Shown in pieces: positions 7,509 through 16,195 of a stretch of 64,000 bases of DNA; the first letter of the stretch is position 1; each line of letters starts with the position of its first letter. A model generated the notes under the pieces. It was not told where the DNA came from and ran no database searches. It saw nothing but the letters and a program-made list of their open reading frames with translations. This stretch comes from Clostridiaceae bacterium (GTDB lineage Bacteria; Bacillota; Clostridia; Peptostreptococcales; Natronincolaceae), in NCBI GenBank assembly GCA_018432235.1, contig JAHDLO010000031.1, forward strand, positions 1 to 64,000, read 5' to 3'. The position numbers were made by a program, and so were the translations under genes.

Positions 7509-8255
7509 ATGGATGCAAATAGCTTAAAGGATTTACTGCAAGGGGTTAAGGATGGGAGTCTGGATATAGAGGATGCCCTTAAGGAATTGAAAAAGCTGCC
7601 CTTCGAGGACCTGGGCTTTGCTAAGGTGGATAATCACAGGAATATTAGAAATGGGTATCCTGAGGTTATTTATTGTCAGGGCAAAACCGTTGAGCAGGTA
7701 AAGGGCATAGTAGAGCGTTTAATGGAAAAGAATAATAATATTCTTGCCACAAGAGCAGGAAAAGAGGTTTATGAGGGCATTAAGGAAATTACAGAGGATG
7801 CCGTTTACTATGAAGCTGCAAGGATCGTAGTGGTAAAGCGCAGAGAAGCCATTGTTACCGACAAGATAATCGCTGTGGTGTCTGCAGGGACCTCCGATAT
7901 ACCGGTTGCTGAGGAGGCTGCAGTAACAGCTGAAGCTCTTGGCAATAATGTTATACGGATATATGATGTGGGTGTGGCAGGCATACATAGACTTTTTGCC
8001 AATATGGATAAGATAAACTCTGCAAACGTATTGATCGTGGTAGCAGGTATGGAGGGCGCTCTTGCCAGTGTCGTCGGCGGAATGGTAGACAAGCCTGTAA
8101 TAGCAGTTCCCACCAGCATAGGCTATGGGGCAAACTTTGGCGGATTATCTGCTCTGCTGACTATGCTGAATAGCTGTGCCAGTGGTGTCGGTGTCGTTAA
8201 TATAGATAACGGCTTTGGCGCAGGCTATTTAGCCAGTATGATAAATAGGCTATAA
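7509..8255 (+). CDS. larB: LarB, NaAD carboxylase/hydrolase (PurE-related)
   Basis: The protein has 248 residues. LarB carboxylates nicotinic acid adenine dinucleotide and hydrolyses it to pyridinium-3,5-dicarboxylic acid mononucleotide, the first step of pincer-cofactor synthesis. The N-terminal ~100 residues are LarB-specific (FEDLGFAKVDNHR, GYPEVIYCQGKT). The C-terminal half is PurE-like (VSAGTSDIPVAEEAA, VVAGMEGALASVVGG, and VPTSIGYGANFGG). It lies between larE and larC, and the 32-base gap to larC carries a GAAGGGAAGGG ribosome site. Confidence 0.95.
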   Translation: MDANSLKDLLQGVKDGSLDIEDALKELKKLPFEDLGFAKVDNHRNIRNGYPEVIYCQGKTVEQVKGIVERLMEKNNNILATRAGKEVYEGIKEITEDAVYYEAARIVVVKRREAIVTDKIIAVVSAGTSDIPVAEEAAVTAEALGNNVIRIYDVGVAGIHRLFANMDKINSANVLIVVAGMEGALASVVGGMVDKPVIAVPTSIGYGANFGGLSALLTMLNSCASGVGVVNIDNGFGAGYLASMINRL

Positions 8256-8287
8256 TACTATCGGATGGTTTGAAGGGAAGGGTTATA

Positions 8288-9742
8288 TTGAAAATATTAT
8301 ATTTTGATTGCTTTTCAGGCATAAGCGGGGATATGACTCTGGCAGCATTATTGGACCTGGGGGTTGAGGAGCAACGGCTTAGAGATGAGCTGAATAAGCT
8401 TAGGCTGAAGGGATATAGGCTGGAAATCGGCAAGAAAATCAAAAATGGGATAATCGGAACAGATGTAAATGTAGTGCTGACGGATGAAGACGAGGAAATA
8501 CTGGAGGATACTACGAAAAATAATCAAGTGGTCACTGGTGAGGATAAGCACCATCATCATAACGATCATGATCACCATCATGCCCACAGTCACCATCATG
8601 ATCATGACCACCAACATGACCATGACTACGACCATGCCGAGGGACATAAGCATAATCATATCCATCGGCATCATACCCATGACTATAGTTCCACACATCA
8701 ACATAGCGCTCAACATGCTGATGGCCAATGTGAAGAAGCTATGCATGATGATCACCACCATCATGAGCATCATCACGGCAGAAATCTTGATGACATAGTA
8801 GGACTGATCAAGGCCAGCGATTTAAAGGAAAAGGTTAAGGAATTCAGCATACGAGTCTTTGAGGAAATCGCAAAGGCTGAAGCCAAGGTCCATGACAAGC
8901 CTCTGCACGAGGTTCACTTCCATGAGGTAGGGGCAGTGGACTCAATCGTTGATATCGTTGGGGCTGCCATTTGTTTGGATCTACTGGGGGTTGATGCGGT
9001 ATATGCCTCACCACTATATGATGGTCAGGGCTTTATTAACTGTCAGCATGGAACCATACCGGTTCCGGTTCCGGCGGTTATGGCAATGCTGGCGGGCAGC
9101 GATATACCCCTTATACAGACTGAAGCCAGAACAGAGCTGGTAACCCCTACAGGCATGGGTATTATAAAATGTCTTGCTGAAGGCTTCGGGAAAATGCCGG
9201 CCATTAAGATATTAAATGCCGGATACGGCATGGGAAAAAGAGAGACTGGAGGCTTTAATGCCCTCAGGGTTGTCTTGGGGGAGGCACTATCCAAGGGACA
9301 TCACCATGAGGATATCGTGCTTCTGGAAACCAATATAGACAATATGAGCTCAGAGCTGCTGGGCTATACAATGGAGGCTCTGCTGGAGGCTGGCGCACTA
9401 GACGTTTTTCACACACCAATATATATGAAGAAAAATAGGCCTGCGGTGCTGCTTTCGGTTCTAACTGCAAAGGAAACAGAAAAATCCTTGGTGGAGCTTC
9501 TGCTGAAGGAAACAACTACCCTGGGTATACGACGAACTATAGTCTCTCGATACTGTATGCATAGGAAAATCCATGAAGTCGATACAGCGCTGGGAAAGAT
9601 AAGAGTAAAGGTTGCACACCAAGGAGAAATCATAAAGGCTGCTCCTGAATATGAGGACTGTGCGGCCATAGCCAGAAAAACCGGTTTGCCCCTTCGTAGG
9701 GTATATGAGGTGGCGCTGGAGGCGTCGAGGGATATAAAATAA
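8288..9742 (+). CDS. larC: LarC, nickel insertase with long His-rich region
   Basis: LarC inserts nickel into the sulfurised precursor in a CTP-dependent cyclometallation. The TTG start gives the canonical MKILYFDCFSGISGDM; the frame opens 18 bases earlier, inside the ribosome site. The protein has 484 residues in one uninterrupted frame, unlike the frameshifted larC1/larC2 of lactobacilli. Residues ~87-163 hold 35 histidines with aspartate and are probably a nickel-storage loop. Conserved sequences after it include HFHEVGAVDSIVDIVGA, ELVTPTGMGI and ETNIDNMSSELLGY. It ends the lar operon before a strong terminator. No larA lies nearby. Confidence 0.95.
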   Translation: MKILYFDCFSGISGDMTLAALLDLGVEEQRLRDELNKLRLKGYRLEIGKKIKNGIIGTDVNVVLTDEDEEILEDTTKNNQVVTGEDKHHHHNDHDHHHAHSHHHDHDHQHDHDYDHAEGHKHNHIHRHHTHDYSSTHQHSAQHADGQCEEAMHDDHHHHEHHHGRNLDDIVGLIKASDLKEKVKEFSIRVFEEIAKAEAKVHDKPLHEVHFHEVGAVDSIVDIVGAAICLDLLGVDAVYASPLYDGQGFINCQHGTIPVPVPAVMAMLAGSDIPLIQTEARTELVTPTGMGIIKCLAEGFGKMPAIKILNAGYGMGKRETGGFNALRVVLGEALSKGHHHEDIVLLETNIDNMSSELLGYTMEALLEAGALDVFHTPIYMKKNRPAVLLSVLTAKETEKSLVELLLKETTTLGIRRTIVSRYCMHRKIHEVDTALGKIRVKVAHQGEIIKAAPEYEDCAAIARKTGLPLRRVYEVALEASRDIK

Positions 9743-9744
9743 AG

Positions 9745-9781
9745 AAAAGGCTGCTGGTTTAATTTGAACCGGTGGCCTTTT
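9745..9781. terminator. Bidirectional terminator between larC and ligD-pol
   Basis: AAAAGGC...GGTTT pairs with AACC...GCCTTTT around an AATTTG loop, with A and T runs at either end. It separates the convergent lar and NHEJ operons. Confidence 0.8.
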
Positions 9782-9859
9782 GATATTCATCGGATAGTCA
9801 TTTTTATTTTCTCTGAAATCTGGGATATCTCTCTTGTAAAAGGAGGATACGAGGATTCT

Positions 9860-10774
9860 CTATTTTGACTCCTTTAACCAAAGCAATATTTTGTCAAAGG
9901 GCTGCTGATCTCTGCTGGCTTCAAATTCCTCGAAGGGGCAGCCTTGCTTTTCGATTCTATCCAGTACTGCCGCCATGGGAAACATCGAGGGGCTTAAGGC
10001 ATGATTAACCTCCCGCCAGAATACTGGTGCTGCAACCAACGCATCAGGATTTCCCCTTAAGGAATAGGGGGAAACGATGGTTTTACCCTCAGCATGCTGC
10101 AAATAATCGACATAAAGCTTCTTACCTCTCTTTTTCTTTAGTCGTTCAACAGTAAACCATTTAGGCTCCTTTTTAGTAAGGTATCTGGCGAGAAATTCAG
10201 TAAATAACCGAGTTTCCTCATAGGTATATTGATCCTGGGGCAAGGGGATGTAAATTTGCAGTCCCTTGTTGCCGGAGGTTTTGACAAAGGAAGTCAGATT
10301 GAGTCCTTCAAAGATTTCCTTAATAATCAGGGCAGCCTCCACCGCTAAAAGGAATTCCTCGCGGGATGGTGGGTCCAGGTCAAGGACAATATCAGTAGGG
10401 TAGGGGGAGTGGATTGTATTAAAGGGAATGTGGAGGTCCAAAGCCCCTTGATTTCCCAGCCATATTAGGGTGGGCAAATCAGAGCAGACGATATAGTTGA
10501 TATCACCAGATAAATGGGTTTGAATAAAATCAGGTGCATAATCGGGACAGCTCTTTTGATAGAAGGATTCGCCAGGCACGCCATGGGGATAACGAATAAT
10601 CGTCAAGTCTCTATTCTTCATAAAGGGCAGCATATAAGGGGATACCTCAATTAAGTATTTTAAATAAGAGAGCTTTGTAATTCCTTTGTCAGGCCAAAGT
10701 GGCTTGTCGGGGTTGGTGATATCAACCGCTTGGTTATCTATGCTTATGGTATGCCGTTCCTTTGCTTTAGCCAT
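9860..10774 (-). CDS. LigD-type polymerase (primase-polymerase) for NHEJ
   Basis: The protein has 304 residues and is the stand-alone polymerase part of LigD, an archaeo-eukaryotic primase-fold enzyme that fills gaps at Ku-bound ends. Visible motifs are NPDKPLWPDKGITKLSYLKY (residues ~20-39), the metal-binding DIVLDLDPPS, TSGNKGLQIYIPLP, and the YSLRGNP active-site segment near 240. It is the last gene of ku-ligase-polymerase, 23 bases after the ligase. In Bacillus and mycobacteria these activities are usually fused; here they are separate and no phosphoesterase domain is present. Confidence 0.92.
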   Translation of the reverse strand: MAKAKERHTISIDNQAVDITNPDKPLWPDKGITKLSYLKYLIEVSPYMLPFMKNRDLTIIRYPHGVPGESFYQKSCPDYAPDFIQTHLSGDINYIVCSDLPTLIWLGNQGALDLHIPFNTIHSPYPTDIVLDLDPPSREEFLLAVEAALIIKEIFEGLNLTSFVKTSGNKGLQIYIPLPQDQYTYEETRLFTEFLARYLTKKEPKWFTVERLKKKRGKKLYVDYLQHAEGKTIVSPYSLRGNPDALVAAPVFWREVNHALSPSMFPMAAVLDRIEKQGCPFEEFEASRDQQPFDKILLWLKESK

Positions 10775-10797
10775 ATATGTCCTCCAAAACCAATGAT

Positions 10798-11637
10798 TTA
10801 GAAAATAAAATCCACAAATATTCCTGAACGCAGGGCGCCCTTTGAGGTCATGCCTCTGCCTTTAAGTCTGCACCTTAATATTGGCTGCAGGTAAATATAC
10901 TGGGCGTCTTCATGGGTCTTTATACTGCTTGCAATCTTGAAAAACGCCTCTTTTTGAACAGGAGTCATACCATGTAGAATATGACCCAGAGCTCTACCAT
11001 CGGGATGCTGGCAAAGCAGTGCATTGTCCTTTTTTGTATAGCCTGCAATGACACCCTCTGTTTCGATCCAGTTAATTATCTTTTGCCAATACCAGCTTCG
11101 TTTTCCAACATAGATGGAGCTCTTTTTTTTAGCCACCATTCCCTCCATACCATCGTCAACTACTCTTTTGAATAACTTCTCACCAAAACCATCAATAAAC
11201 TCAAGCCTTTTTAGGCTTGGCCTCTCGGCTATAGCGTCTTCAAGGATTTTCTTTCTATCCATCAGGGGTTGATGCCGTAAATCCTTATCCCTATAGTAAA
11301 GAATGTCAAATACATGGTAGACGGCGGGTTTAGCGGCGGCAATAGTATTTATTTTAGAAGTATTTCTCATAAACAACCGCTTAATAATCCCTTCGAAGTC
11401 CTCCTTGCCTTCGGAATCCAATGCAATAATTTCCCCATCCAGTACCACTCTTTCGGATAATCCCTCCAGTAGCTCTGGAAATTGCTTGCTGATTATATTT
11501 TTATTTCTGGAGTAGAGTAAAGGTGCTTCAATATTTGAGTATTGAGCTCTGATACCATCGAATTTTTGTTCAAATATATAATCCTCTGAGGTGAAGGGAC
11601 TATTGGCGGTCTCTAAAAGCATTAGGGGAAAAAACAT
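10798..11637 (-). CDS. ATP-dependent DNA ligase (LigD ligase domain)
   Basis: The protein has 279 residues and is a minimal ATP-dependent ligase. Motif I is FEQKFDGIRAQY, with the AMP-accepting lysine at residue ~29. Further motifs are LYSRNKN, VVLDGEIIAL, HVFDILYY, and DGMEGMVAKKKSSIY. Motif V reads WYWQKIINW, slightly off the usual W-x-K-I/V-K. An OB-fold of ~80 residues follows. The start lies only 3 bases after the ku stop, so it is coupled to ku. It seals ends in the Ku pathway. Confidence 0.92.
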   Translation of the reverse strand: MFFPLMLLETANSPFTSEDYIFEQKFDGIRAQYSNIEAPLLYSRNKNIISKQFPELLEGLSERVVLDGEIIALDSEGKEDFEGIIKRLFMRNTSKINTIAAAKPAVYHVFDILYYRDKDLRHQPLMDRKKILEDAIAERPSLKRLEFIDGFGEKLFKRVVDDGMEGMVAKKKSSIYVGKRSWYWQKIINWIETEGVIAGYTKKDNALLCQHPDGRALGHILHGMTPVQKEAFFKIASSIKTHEDAQYIYLQPILRCRLKGRGMTSKGALRSGIFVDFIF

Positions 11638-11640
11638 AGC

Positions 11641-12450
11641 CTAAGCCTTCTTTCTTTCGGTAGCTTTTCTAGGGCTGCTTTTCTTAGGCTTAGTCTTTTT
11701 AATGCTTTCCTCAAGGGCCTTCATTAAATCAACCACATTGTCCGCCTGCTTTACCTCCACACCCTTTTCGCTAGTCAGCTTTTCCTGTATCAGTTCCATC
11801 AGAGCAGTTCTGTAGTCATCTGTATAGCTTTCTGGTTCAAATTCCTCCGTCAGCTGATTAATTAATAGCTTAGCAGTATCCAGCTCCTTTTGTGACAGCT
11901 CAATCTTTTCAGGTATGTTGGGAACTTCTTCAATAGCCCTAACTTCATCGGGATAATGAAGGGTTTCCATAATTAAAGTATCATTGTAGGGTCTTATGAC
12001 TGCCAGCTTTTCCTTGGAGCGTATCATTATTTTTGCAAGGCCTATCTTTCCGCTATCCTTAAGGGAGCTGCGTAAAAGGGCATAGGCTTTGCCACCGCCG
12101 TCACCGGGGCTAAGATAGTATGAACGATCAAAATAGATAGGATCAATTTCCTCCAGCTTGACGAAATTAATGATGTCGACTGCCTTTGCCTCTTGCTCCT
12201 TTCGTAGTTGCTCCATCTCTTCCTTGTCCAGCTCTATAAATTTATCGGGGGAATACTCATAGGCCATAATGATGTCCTCAGGGGACACCTCTTCATTACA
12301 GGTTTCACAGGTCTTTTTGTAGCGAATGGGCGTCTTACATTTTTTATGAAGCTGCCTGAGCTTGATATCCTTATCCTCTGTTGCCGCATGCAGCTTTACG
12401 GGAATGTTGACCAAGCCAAAGCTTATGCTGCCCTTCCAAACGGTATGCAT
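11641..12450 (-). CDS. ku: Ku, DNA end-binding protein
   Basis: The protein has 269 residues from the ATG giving MHTVWKGSISFGLVNIPVKL, preceded by AGAGGTGG; the frame opens 66 bases further upstream without a ribosome site. It forms a homodimeric ring on double-strand ends and recruits the ligase and polymerase encoded after it. A CxxC pair is visible (CETCNEEV), as are the bacterial Ku core segments YYLSPGDGGGKAYALL and LAVIRPYNDTLIMETLHYPD. The C terminus is lysine-rich (KKTKPKKSSPRKATERKKA), as in Ku proteins that need the tail for DNA threading and ligase stimulation. Expression in spores is common in Firmicutes but not shown here. Confidence 0.95.
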   Translation of the reverse strand: MHTVWKGSISFGLVNIPVKLHAATEDKDIKLRQLHKKCKTPIRYKKTCETCNEEVSPEDIIMAYEYSPDKFIELDKEEMEQLRKEQEAKAVDIINFVKLEEIDPIYFDRSYYLSPGDGGGKAYALLRSSLKDSGKIGLAKIMIRSKEKLAVIRPYNDTLIMETLHYPDEVRAIEEVPNIPEKIELSQKELDTAKLLINQLTEEFEPESYTDDYRTALMELIQEKLTSEKGVEVKQADNVVDLMKALEESIKKTKPKKSSPRKATERKKA

Positions 12451-12530
12451 AGAACCACCTCTCATTTTTTTTATTAGCTTCTGCAAAATTAAGGCGATCA
12501 ATTCAAAAATAAACATCCCATTTCGGATGT

Positions 12531-13535
12531 TTATTGTAGAGGCTGATGATTGTGCTCATATATGCAATTGTGATACTTCATTTCTATACCAGCACTACAG
12601 TCGATGCCAGTGGAAAAGGACTTGTTGCCTATGGTTTGCAGGGTATTTTCCAGAGGAGTATGACCCTGAAGGCAGTTATATATGCTGTGGCAGAGGGTGT
12701 TGGTTTCCTCGATGGCTCTGCTGTATAGCTCATAAAAGGAATCGCTTCTCATTTCAGTTCTGTCCCAGGGTAAATACCAAGGAGACTTGCTATGATTTAA
12801 GTAGTCATGATCATCATTAATTTTGTGGGGATAGATATTGCTGGTTACATAGCTATGGGAATTAAGCCGCTTCTCAAGCCAATTAAACAGCTTCATTTTG
12901 CTGCCAGCCCTGTCGTCTAGAAAAGCATATACCTTAGCCATATCCTTAATCGCCATTGCAATTTGCTGAGGCTGAATTGGCAGCTTAAAGACCTTTGATA
13001 TAGCATCAGAATACATAGCTCCGATTGACAATGCCTCATGGGGCTGAAGGCTAATCAATTCCTTTACCTTGATTGCAGTATGCTTAAGACTATGCTCCAG
13101 CTGCAGCATGTGCATGTCTATGGCCTTTTCAAATTTTGAATGATGGCAGGAAAATCGATGCTTCACTTCAGGCTCTTGACTGAAGCCTGTCCTATAATAG
13201 ATATATGGGTGGCTTATGGCATCTAGGGCGTAGTGGCAGGAATATCCTAATAGATAGGATGTCAAAAGCCCCTTATCTTTTTTTCTAGTATGTATGTAGT
13301 TTATCAGCGACTTAAAGACCTCACCAACGTTTTCGCCATGCATTCTGACGCCCAATTTATCCATTCCTTCAGAGCTGAACCAGGGCCATACACGGTAATA
13401 AAACAGTATATCAGGACCCTGGGTGCCGACATTAAAGGCCTTTCTATATTTAGTTACTAAAGCAGCTATAGCTTCATTATTTATATTTTTTAACCATTTA
13501 TCTCCGCAAAGATAATGGGTTATCAGACTTGGCAT
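12531..13535 (-). CDS. Zinc-dependent phospholipase C family protein
   Basis: The protein has 334 residues. The N terminus MPSLITHYLCGDKW, followed by VGTQGPDILFYYR and LLGYSCHYALDAISHPYIYY, gives the His/Asp metal-ligand pattern of the Zn_dep_PLPC family, and HHSKFEKAIDMHML adds further histidines. No signal peptide is visible, so it is probably cytoplasmic, unlike secreted Clostridium alpha-toxin. The cytoplasmic members are widespread in Clostridia and their substrate is not established. It lies upstream of ku on the same strand with an ~80-base gap and has GAGGGG before the start. Confidence 0.82.
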   Translation of the reverse strand: MPSLITHYLCGDKWLKNINNEAIAALVTKYRKAFNVGTQGPDILFYYRVWPWFSSEGMDKLGVRMHGENVGEVFKSLINYIHTRKKDKGLLTSYLLGYSCHYALDAISHPYIYYRTGFSQEPEVKHRFSCHHSKFEKAIDMHMLQLEHSLKHTAIKVKELISLQPHEALSIGAMYSDAISKVFKLPIQPQQIAMAIKDMAKVYAFLDDRAGSKMKLFNWLEKRLNSHSYVTSNIYPHKINDDHDYLNHSKSPWYLPWDRTEMRSDSFYELYSRAIEETNTLCHSIYNCLQGHTPLENTLQTIGNKSFSTGIDCSAGIEMKYHNCIYEHNHQPLQ

Positions 13536-13644
13536 AAAATGACTCCCCTCAATTTGATATAAATTAATATCTCCATAAATCAGAAATCTACTATAGAAAA
13601 TGATTGTTTTTATGATTTAGGAAATGGCATAATATCATAAAACG

Positions 13645-13802
13645 GCATATATTTTTTAGTTTATATACCGTAAAAAGCTTATCGCACATTGCTTAGTACC
13701 TTTTAAATTTGTGCAAATTAGCCAGTGGGGCAGTAAGTAGGAAGCTTTTGGCTTCATATAATATACTACTTATCTTAATTATGCGATTTACTTCAATTAA
13801 AA
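13645..13802 (-). repeat. Dispersed intergenic motif, copy A
   Basis: Read on the minus strand this segment carries TGCATA-like/ATCGCATAA, CTTCCTACTTACTGCC and AATGTGCGATAAGCTTTTT. AAAAGCTT and AAGCTTTT flank it and can pair. A clearly related segment lies at 20236-20405 on the same strand, and the four tandem units at 35.2-35.9 kb share the TTCCCTGCTTAGT and AATGCGCGA cores. It lies 110 bases upstream of the phospholipase gene. Nothing else is recognised between 13536 and 13893. Confidence 0.5.
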
Positions 13803-13893
13803 ATTAGGCTTGATATATGACATATTTATCAAATTAAATCAAAGCATGATAAAATATAAGCATAATTAAGTTAAATATTGAGGAGGCACACAA

Positions 13894-14505
13894 ATGGGAA
13901 TAATCGAGAAGCTCTTTGGTCCCAGTAAACAAAAAATTGCATGGCAGCAGCTGGCAGACGAGCTGGGGGGTGAATTCACCTATGGTTTTGGGAAGGGCTA
14001 TAGGCTGGAGACCTGCTTTGACAATTGGAGCATTATTTTAGATACCTATACCGTATCTACAGGAAACAGTGCGGTTACCTACACTCGTATGCGTATGCCC
14101 TTCGTGAATAAAGCAGGTCTTAGCCTTAAGCTGTATAATGCCGGTATGTTCAGTAATGTTGGGAAGTTTTTAGGAATGCAGGATATAGAAATTGGAGATG
14201 CTGCCTTTGATGAAAAATATATCATTAAAGCCAATGACGCTGAGATGGTAAAGCAGCTATTCTCCAGTGATATGCTGAAATATATCATCGATAATCATCC
14301 CAAAATTCATATTGAGGTAAAGGATTTAGATAAAGGCTTAGTCCAGCCTGTATCGGATGAGGTTAAGCAGCTATATTTTCAAGAGACAGGAGTTATCAAG
14401 GATATTGACAGATTGAAGAGGCTATATTTACTGTTTAATGAGTTTATTAAGCAGTTGATCGCAATAGGGGCTGCTGTTGATGAGAGTCCTATGATAAAGT
14501 CGTGA
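13894..14505 (+). CDS. Hypothetical protein (possibly DUF3137-like)
   Basis: This 203-residue soluble protein is not firmly recognised. The N terminus MGIIEKLFGPSKQKIAWQQL runs into alternating strand-like segments (LETCFDNWSIILDTYTVSTG, VTYTRMRMPFVNKAGLSLKL) and FDEKYIIKANDAEMVKQLFS, the layout I associate with DUF3137-type proteins. There is no signal peptide, membrane segment or catalytic motif. AGGAGG precedes the ATG. It is monocistronic and followed by the Mn2+-type riboswitch of the next gene. A cytoplasmic housekeeping or stress role is a guess only. Confidence 0.6.
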   Translation: MGIIEKLFGPSKQKIAWQQLADELGGEFTYGFGKGYRLETCFDNWSIILDTYTVSTGNSAVTYTRMRMPFVNKAGLSLKLYNAGMFSNVGKFLGMQDIEIGDAAFDEKYIIKANDAEMVKQLFSSDMLKYIIDNHPKIHIEVKDLDKGLVQPVSDEVKQLYFQETGVIKDIDRLKRLYLLFNEFIKQLIAIGAAVDESPMIKS

Positions 14506-14556
14506 AATTGATATGGATTATCATTATCAATTGATAATAAAAAATGTGTTTTTTTG

Positions 14557-14585
14557 TTGACATTTCAATATAAAAATGTTATATT
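14557..14585 (+). promoter_or_regulatory. Promoter for the riboswitch-GDT1 transcript
   Basis: TTGACA (14557-14562) and TATATT (14580-14585) are separated by 17 bases and placed so that transcription would begin about 25-30 bases before the aptamer. Confidence 0.75.
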
Positions 14586-14617
14586 TGATAAATGATTTGC
14601 ATACAATTTAAAGATAA

Positions 14618-14718
14618 TAAAAGGGAGTAGCTGCGGCTTAGCCGCGAATAGAGTCAACATAATGGTTAAAACCTGGTTCTATTCACTTTAATTAAATTTT
14701 AAAGGAGCGAGACTTTTA
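14618..14718 (+). ncRNA. yybP-ykoY (Mn2+) riboswitch aptamer
   Basis: The conserved GGGAGTAGC on the 5' side (14623-14631) and AGCGAGACTTTT on the 3' side (14706-14717) match the two ends of the yybP-ykoY manganese aptamer; AAAAG and CTTTT close P1. A GCTGCGGC/GCCGCG-type hairpin follows the 5' box. The 3' box lies in the 5' arm of the terminator that follows, so Mn2+ binding would free P1 and prevent termination. The downstream gene is a predicted divalent-cation exporter, which fits. Confidence 0.78.
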
Positions 14719-14772
14719 AGTTTAATACTAGTTTTCTAGTTTAATTAGACTTAAAGGTTCTGCTCCTTTTTT
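14701..14772 (+). terminator. Riboswitch expression-platform terminator
   Basis: AAAGGAGC (14701-14708) pairs with GCTCCTTT (14762-14769), extended by an inner TTTAAGT/ACTTAAA stem, and runs into six T residues. It overlaps the 3' half of the aptamer, so the two structures are mutually exclusive. Confidence 0.82.
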
Positions 14773-14798
14773 AATCGAACTTAAGGGGGATAAACAAT

Positions 14799-15905
14799 AT
14801 GCTAAAGGAATATCTAAACGCACTATTTTTTATTTTTATGGCGGAAATGGGGGACAAAACACAGCTTCTGGCAATGGCCTTTGCCACGAAGTATTCTCTT
14901 CATAAGGTGTTGATGGGAGTTTTCCTGGGATCATTGCTAAATCATGGACTTGCCGTAGTGCTGGGCAGTTATTTAACCCATATCATCCCGTTGGACACCA
15001 TAAGACTTTTTGCGGCTATGGCATTTATTTTATTTGGGCTTTGGTCACTTCGAATAGATGATGACGAGGAGGAAGGTGCAGGCTTTTCAAAATTTGGTCC
15101 AATATTGACGGTTGCAACGGCCTTTTTTATTGGGGAGCTAGGGGACAAAACACAGCTGACGGCAATAACCCTGTCCTCTCAGTCTAGCTATCCTGCTTTT
15201 ATACTGATGGGAACCGTTACAGGTATGATATTAACCAGTGCCGTAGGCGTATTTATTGGTGGAAGACTGGGGAAAAGGGTACCGGAGCTGGCATTGAAAA
15301 TAGTTTCATCAATCATATTTGTAACCTTTGGATTAATTGGTCTGAAGGGGGCATTACCGGCAAGATATTTAACTGCTGTAAATGCTACTACCTTTATTCT
15401 GATATTATTGAGCATACACCTATTTATGATCATCAGGGCCTACAAAAAATCTCGCACCATCGAAACCCCATATATCAGAAGGGCTGAGGAGCTTTATATA
15501 AATACTCATAGAATACAGCAGTCTCTGGAAAAAATCTGCACAAGAAATAAAAACTGCAGTGCCTGTCGCAATGGTAACTGTACCATACAGCAGCTTAACC
15601 GTTATTTACAGGAGGCTCAGGAGTCAGAAAGCTTTGTTTCTGAAGAGGAATGGAAAATACCATTATGCACCGGTGAAGAGGTAGACTTAAAAAATATCAA
15701 GGAGAGCCTGAAGGTGACTATAGATACCTGTCTGGAATGCTCCCAGCATAAGTCAAACTGTGTAGGAAATCAAACCAGAAGGGTGCTGGAGACGCTGTAT
15801 TTTGGAAAGGCCCTTCCATATACCGGTGATAAAAAGGCATATTATAGGCTGGTGGAAAGGCTGGAGCCGGGTTTTTTTAATAATGAAGACAAAAATAAAC
15901 GATAA
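14799..15905 (+). CDS. GDT1/TMEM165 (UPF0016) cation exporter with Cys-rich tail
   Basis: The protein has 368 residues. It has the duplicated three-helix UPF0016 fold, with the signature EMGDKT at residues 16-21 and ELGDKT at 113-118, six to seven membrane helices in all. Family members export Mn2+ or Ca2+, and the upstream Mn2+-type riboswitch supports Mn2+. The family is usually ~200 residues. Here an extra ~150-residue soluble tail carries two cysteine clusters (CTRNKNCSACRNGNC near 243-258 and TCLECSQHKSNC near 310-320), which look like metal- or Fe-S-binding sites. The tail's role is unknown. Confidence 0.88.
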   Translation: MLKEYLNALFFIFMAEMGDKTQLLAMAFATKYSLHKVLMGVFLGSLLNHGLAVVLGSYLTHIIPLDTIRLFAAMAFILFGLWSLRIDDDEEEGAGFSKFGPILTVATAFFIGELGDKTQLTAITLSSQSSYPAFILMGTVTGMILTSAVGVFIGGRLGKRVPELALKIVSSIIFVTFGLIGLKGALPARYLTAVNATTFILILLSIHLFMIIRAYKKSRTIETPYIRRAEELYINTHRIQQSLEKICTRNKNCSACRNGNCTIQQLNRYLQEAQESESFVSEEEWKIPLCTGEEVDLKNIKESLKVTIDTCLECSQHKSNCVGNQTRRVLETLYFGKALPYTGDKKAYYRLVERLEPGFFNNEDKNKR

Positions 15906-16019
15906 TATTAATCAAAAGGATGATTTAAATTATCTATTTGTGTTAATATAGTAATGTATTTTGTAAAGACAATAATTATCCGAGAAATTTGCATAATAAA
16001 GCTAAATCGAATGTTATAC

Positions 16020-16160
16020 AAGGTTGAAGGTTATCTGCTTAGTGTTCACGGGCTAATTCATTGCATTAAAAGGTTATACCATAGACAATGGGAAAAATTT
16101 GATTATTCTATTAACTAAAATGAAATATACGCCTAGGGTAATATGCAATTTCTACATCCA
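16020..16160 (-). repeat. Dispersed intergenic motif, copy B (degenerate)
   Basis: On the minus strand it begins GAAATTGCATATTACCC and ends with CACTAAGCAGATAACC, matching the start and end motifs of the copies at 13.7 and 20.3 kb. The plus-strand TTATCTGCTTAGTGTTC is the most visible match. The middle has diverged. It occupies most of the 290-base gap before mnmA; no promoter or other signal is recognised there. Confidence 0.4.
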
Positions 16161-16195
16161 TACTTAGCAGCCAAGGTAACGAAGGAGGAAAAGGA

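Noticed and set aside
8348..8776. 142-codon minus-strand, Met-rich frame
   Set aside because: It is the antisense shadow of the His-rich part of larC; CAT-rich codons read backwards give Met-rich sequence.
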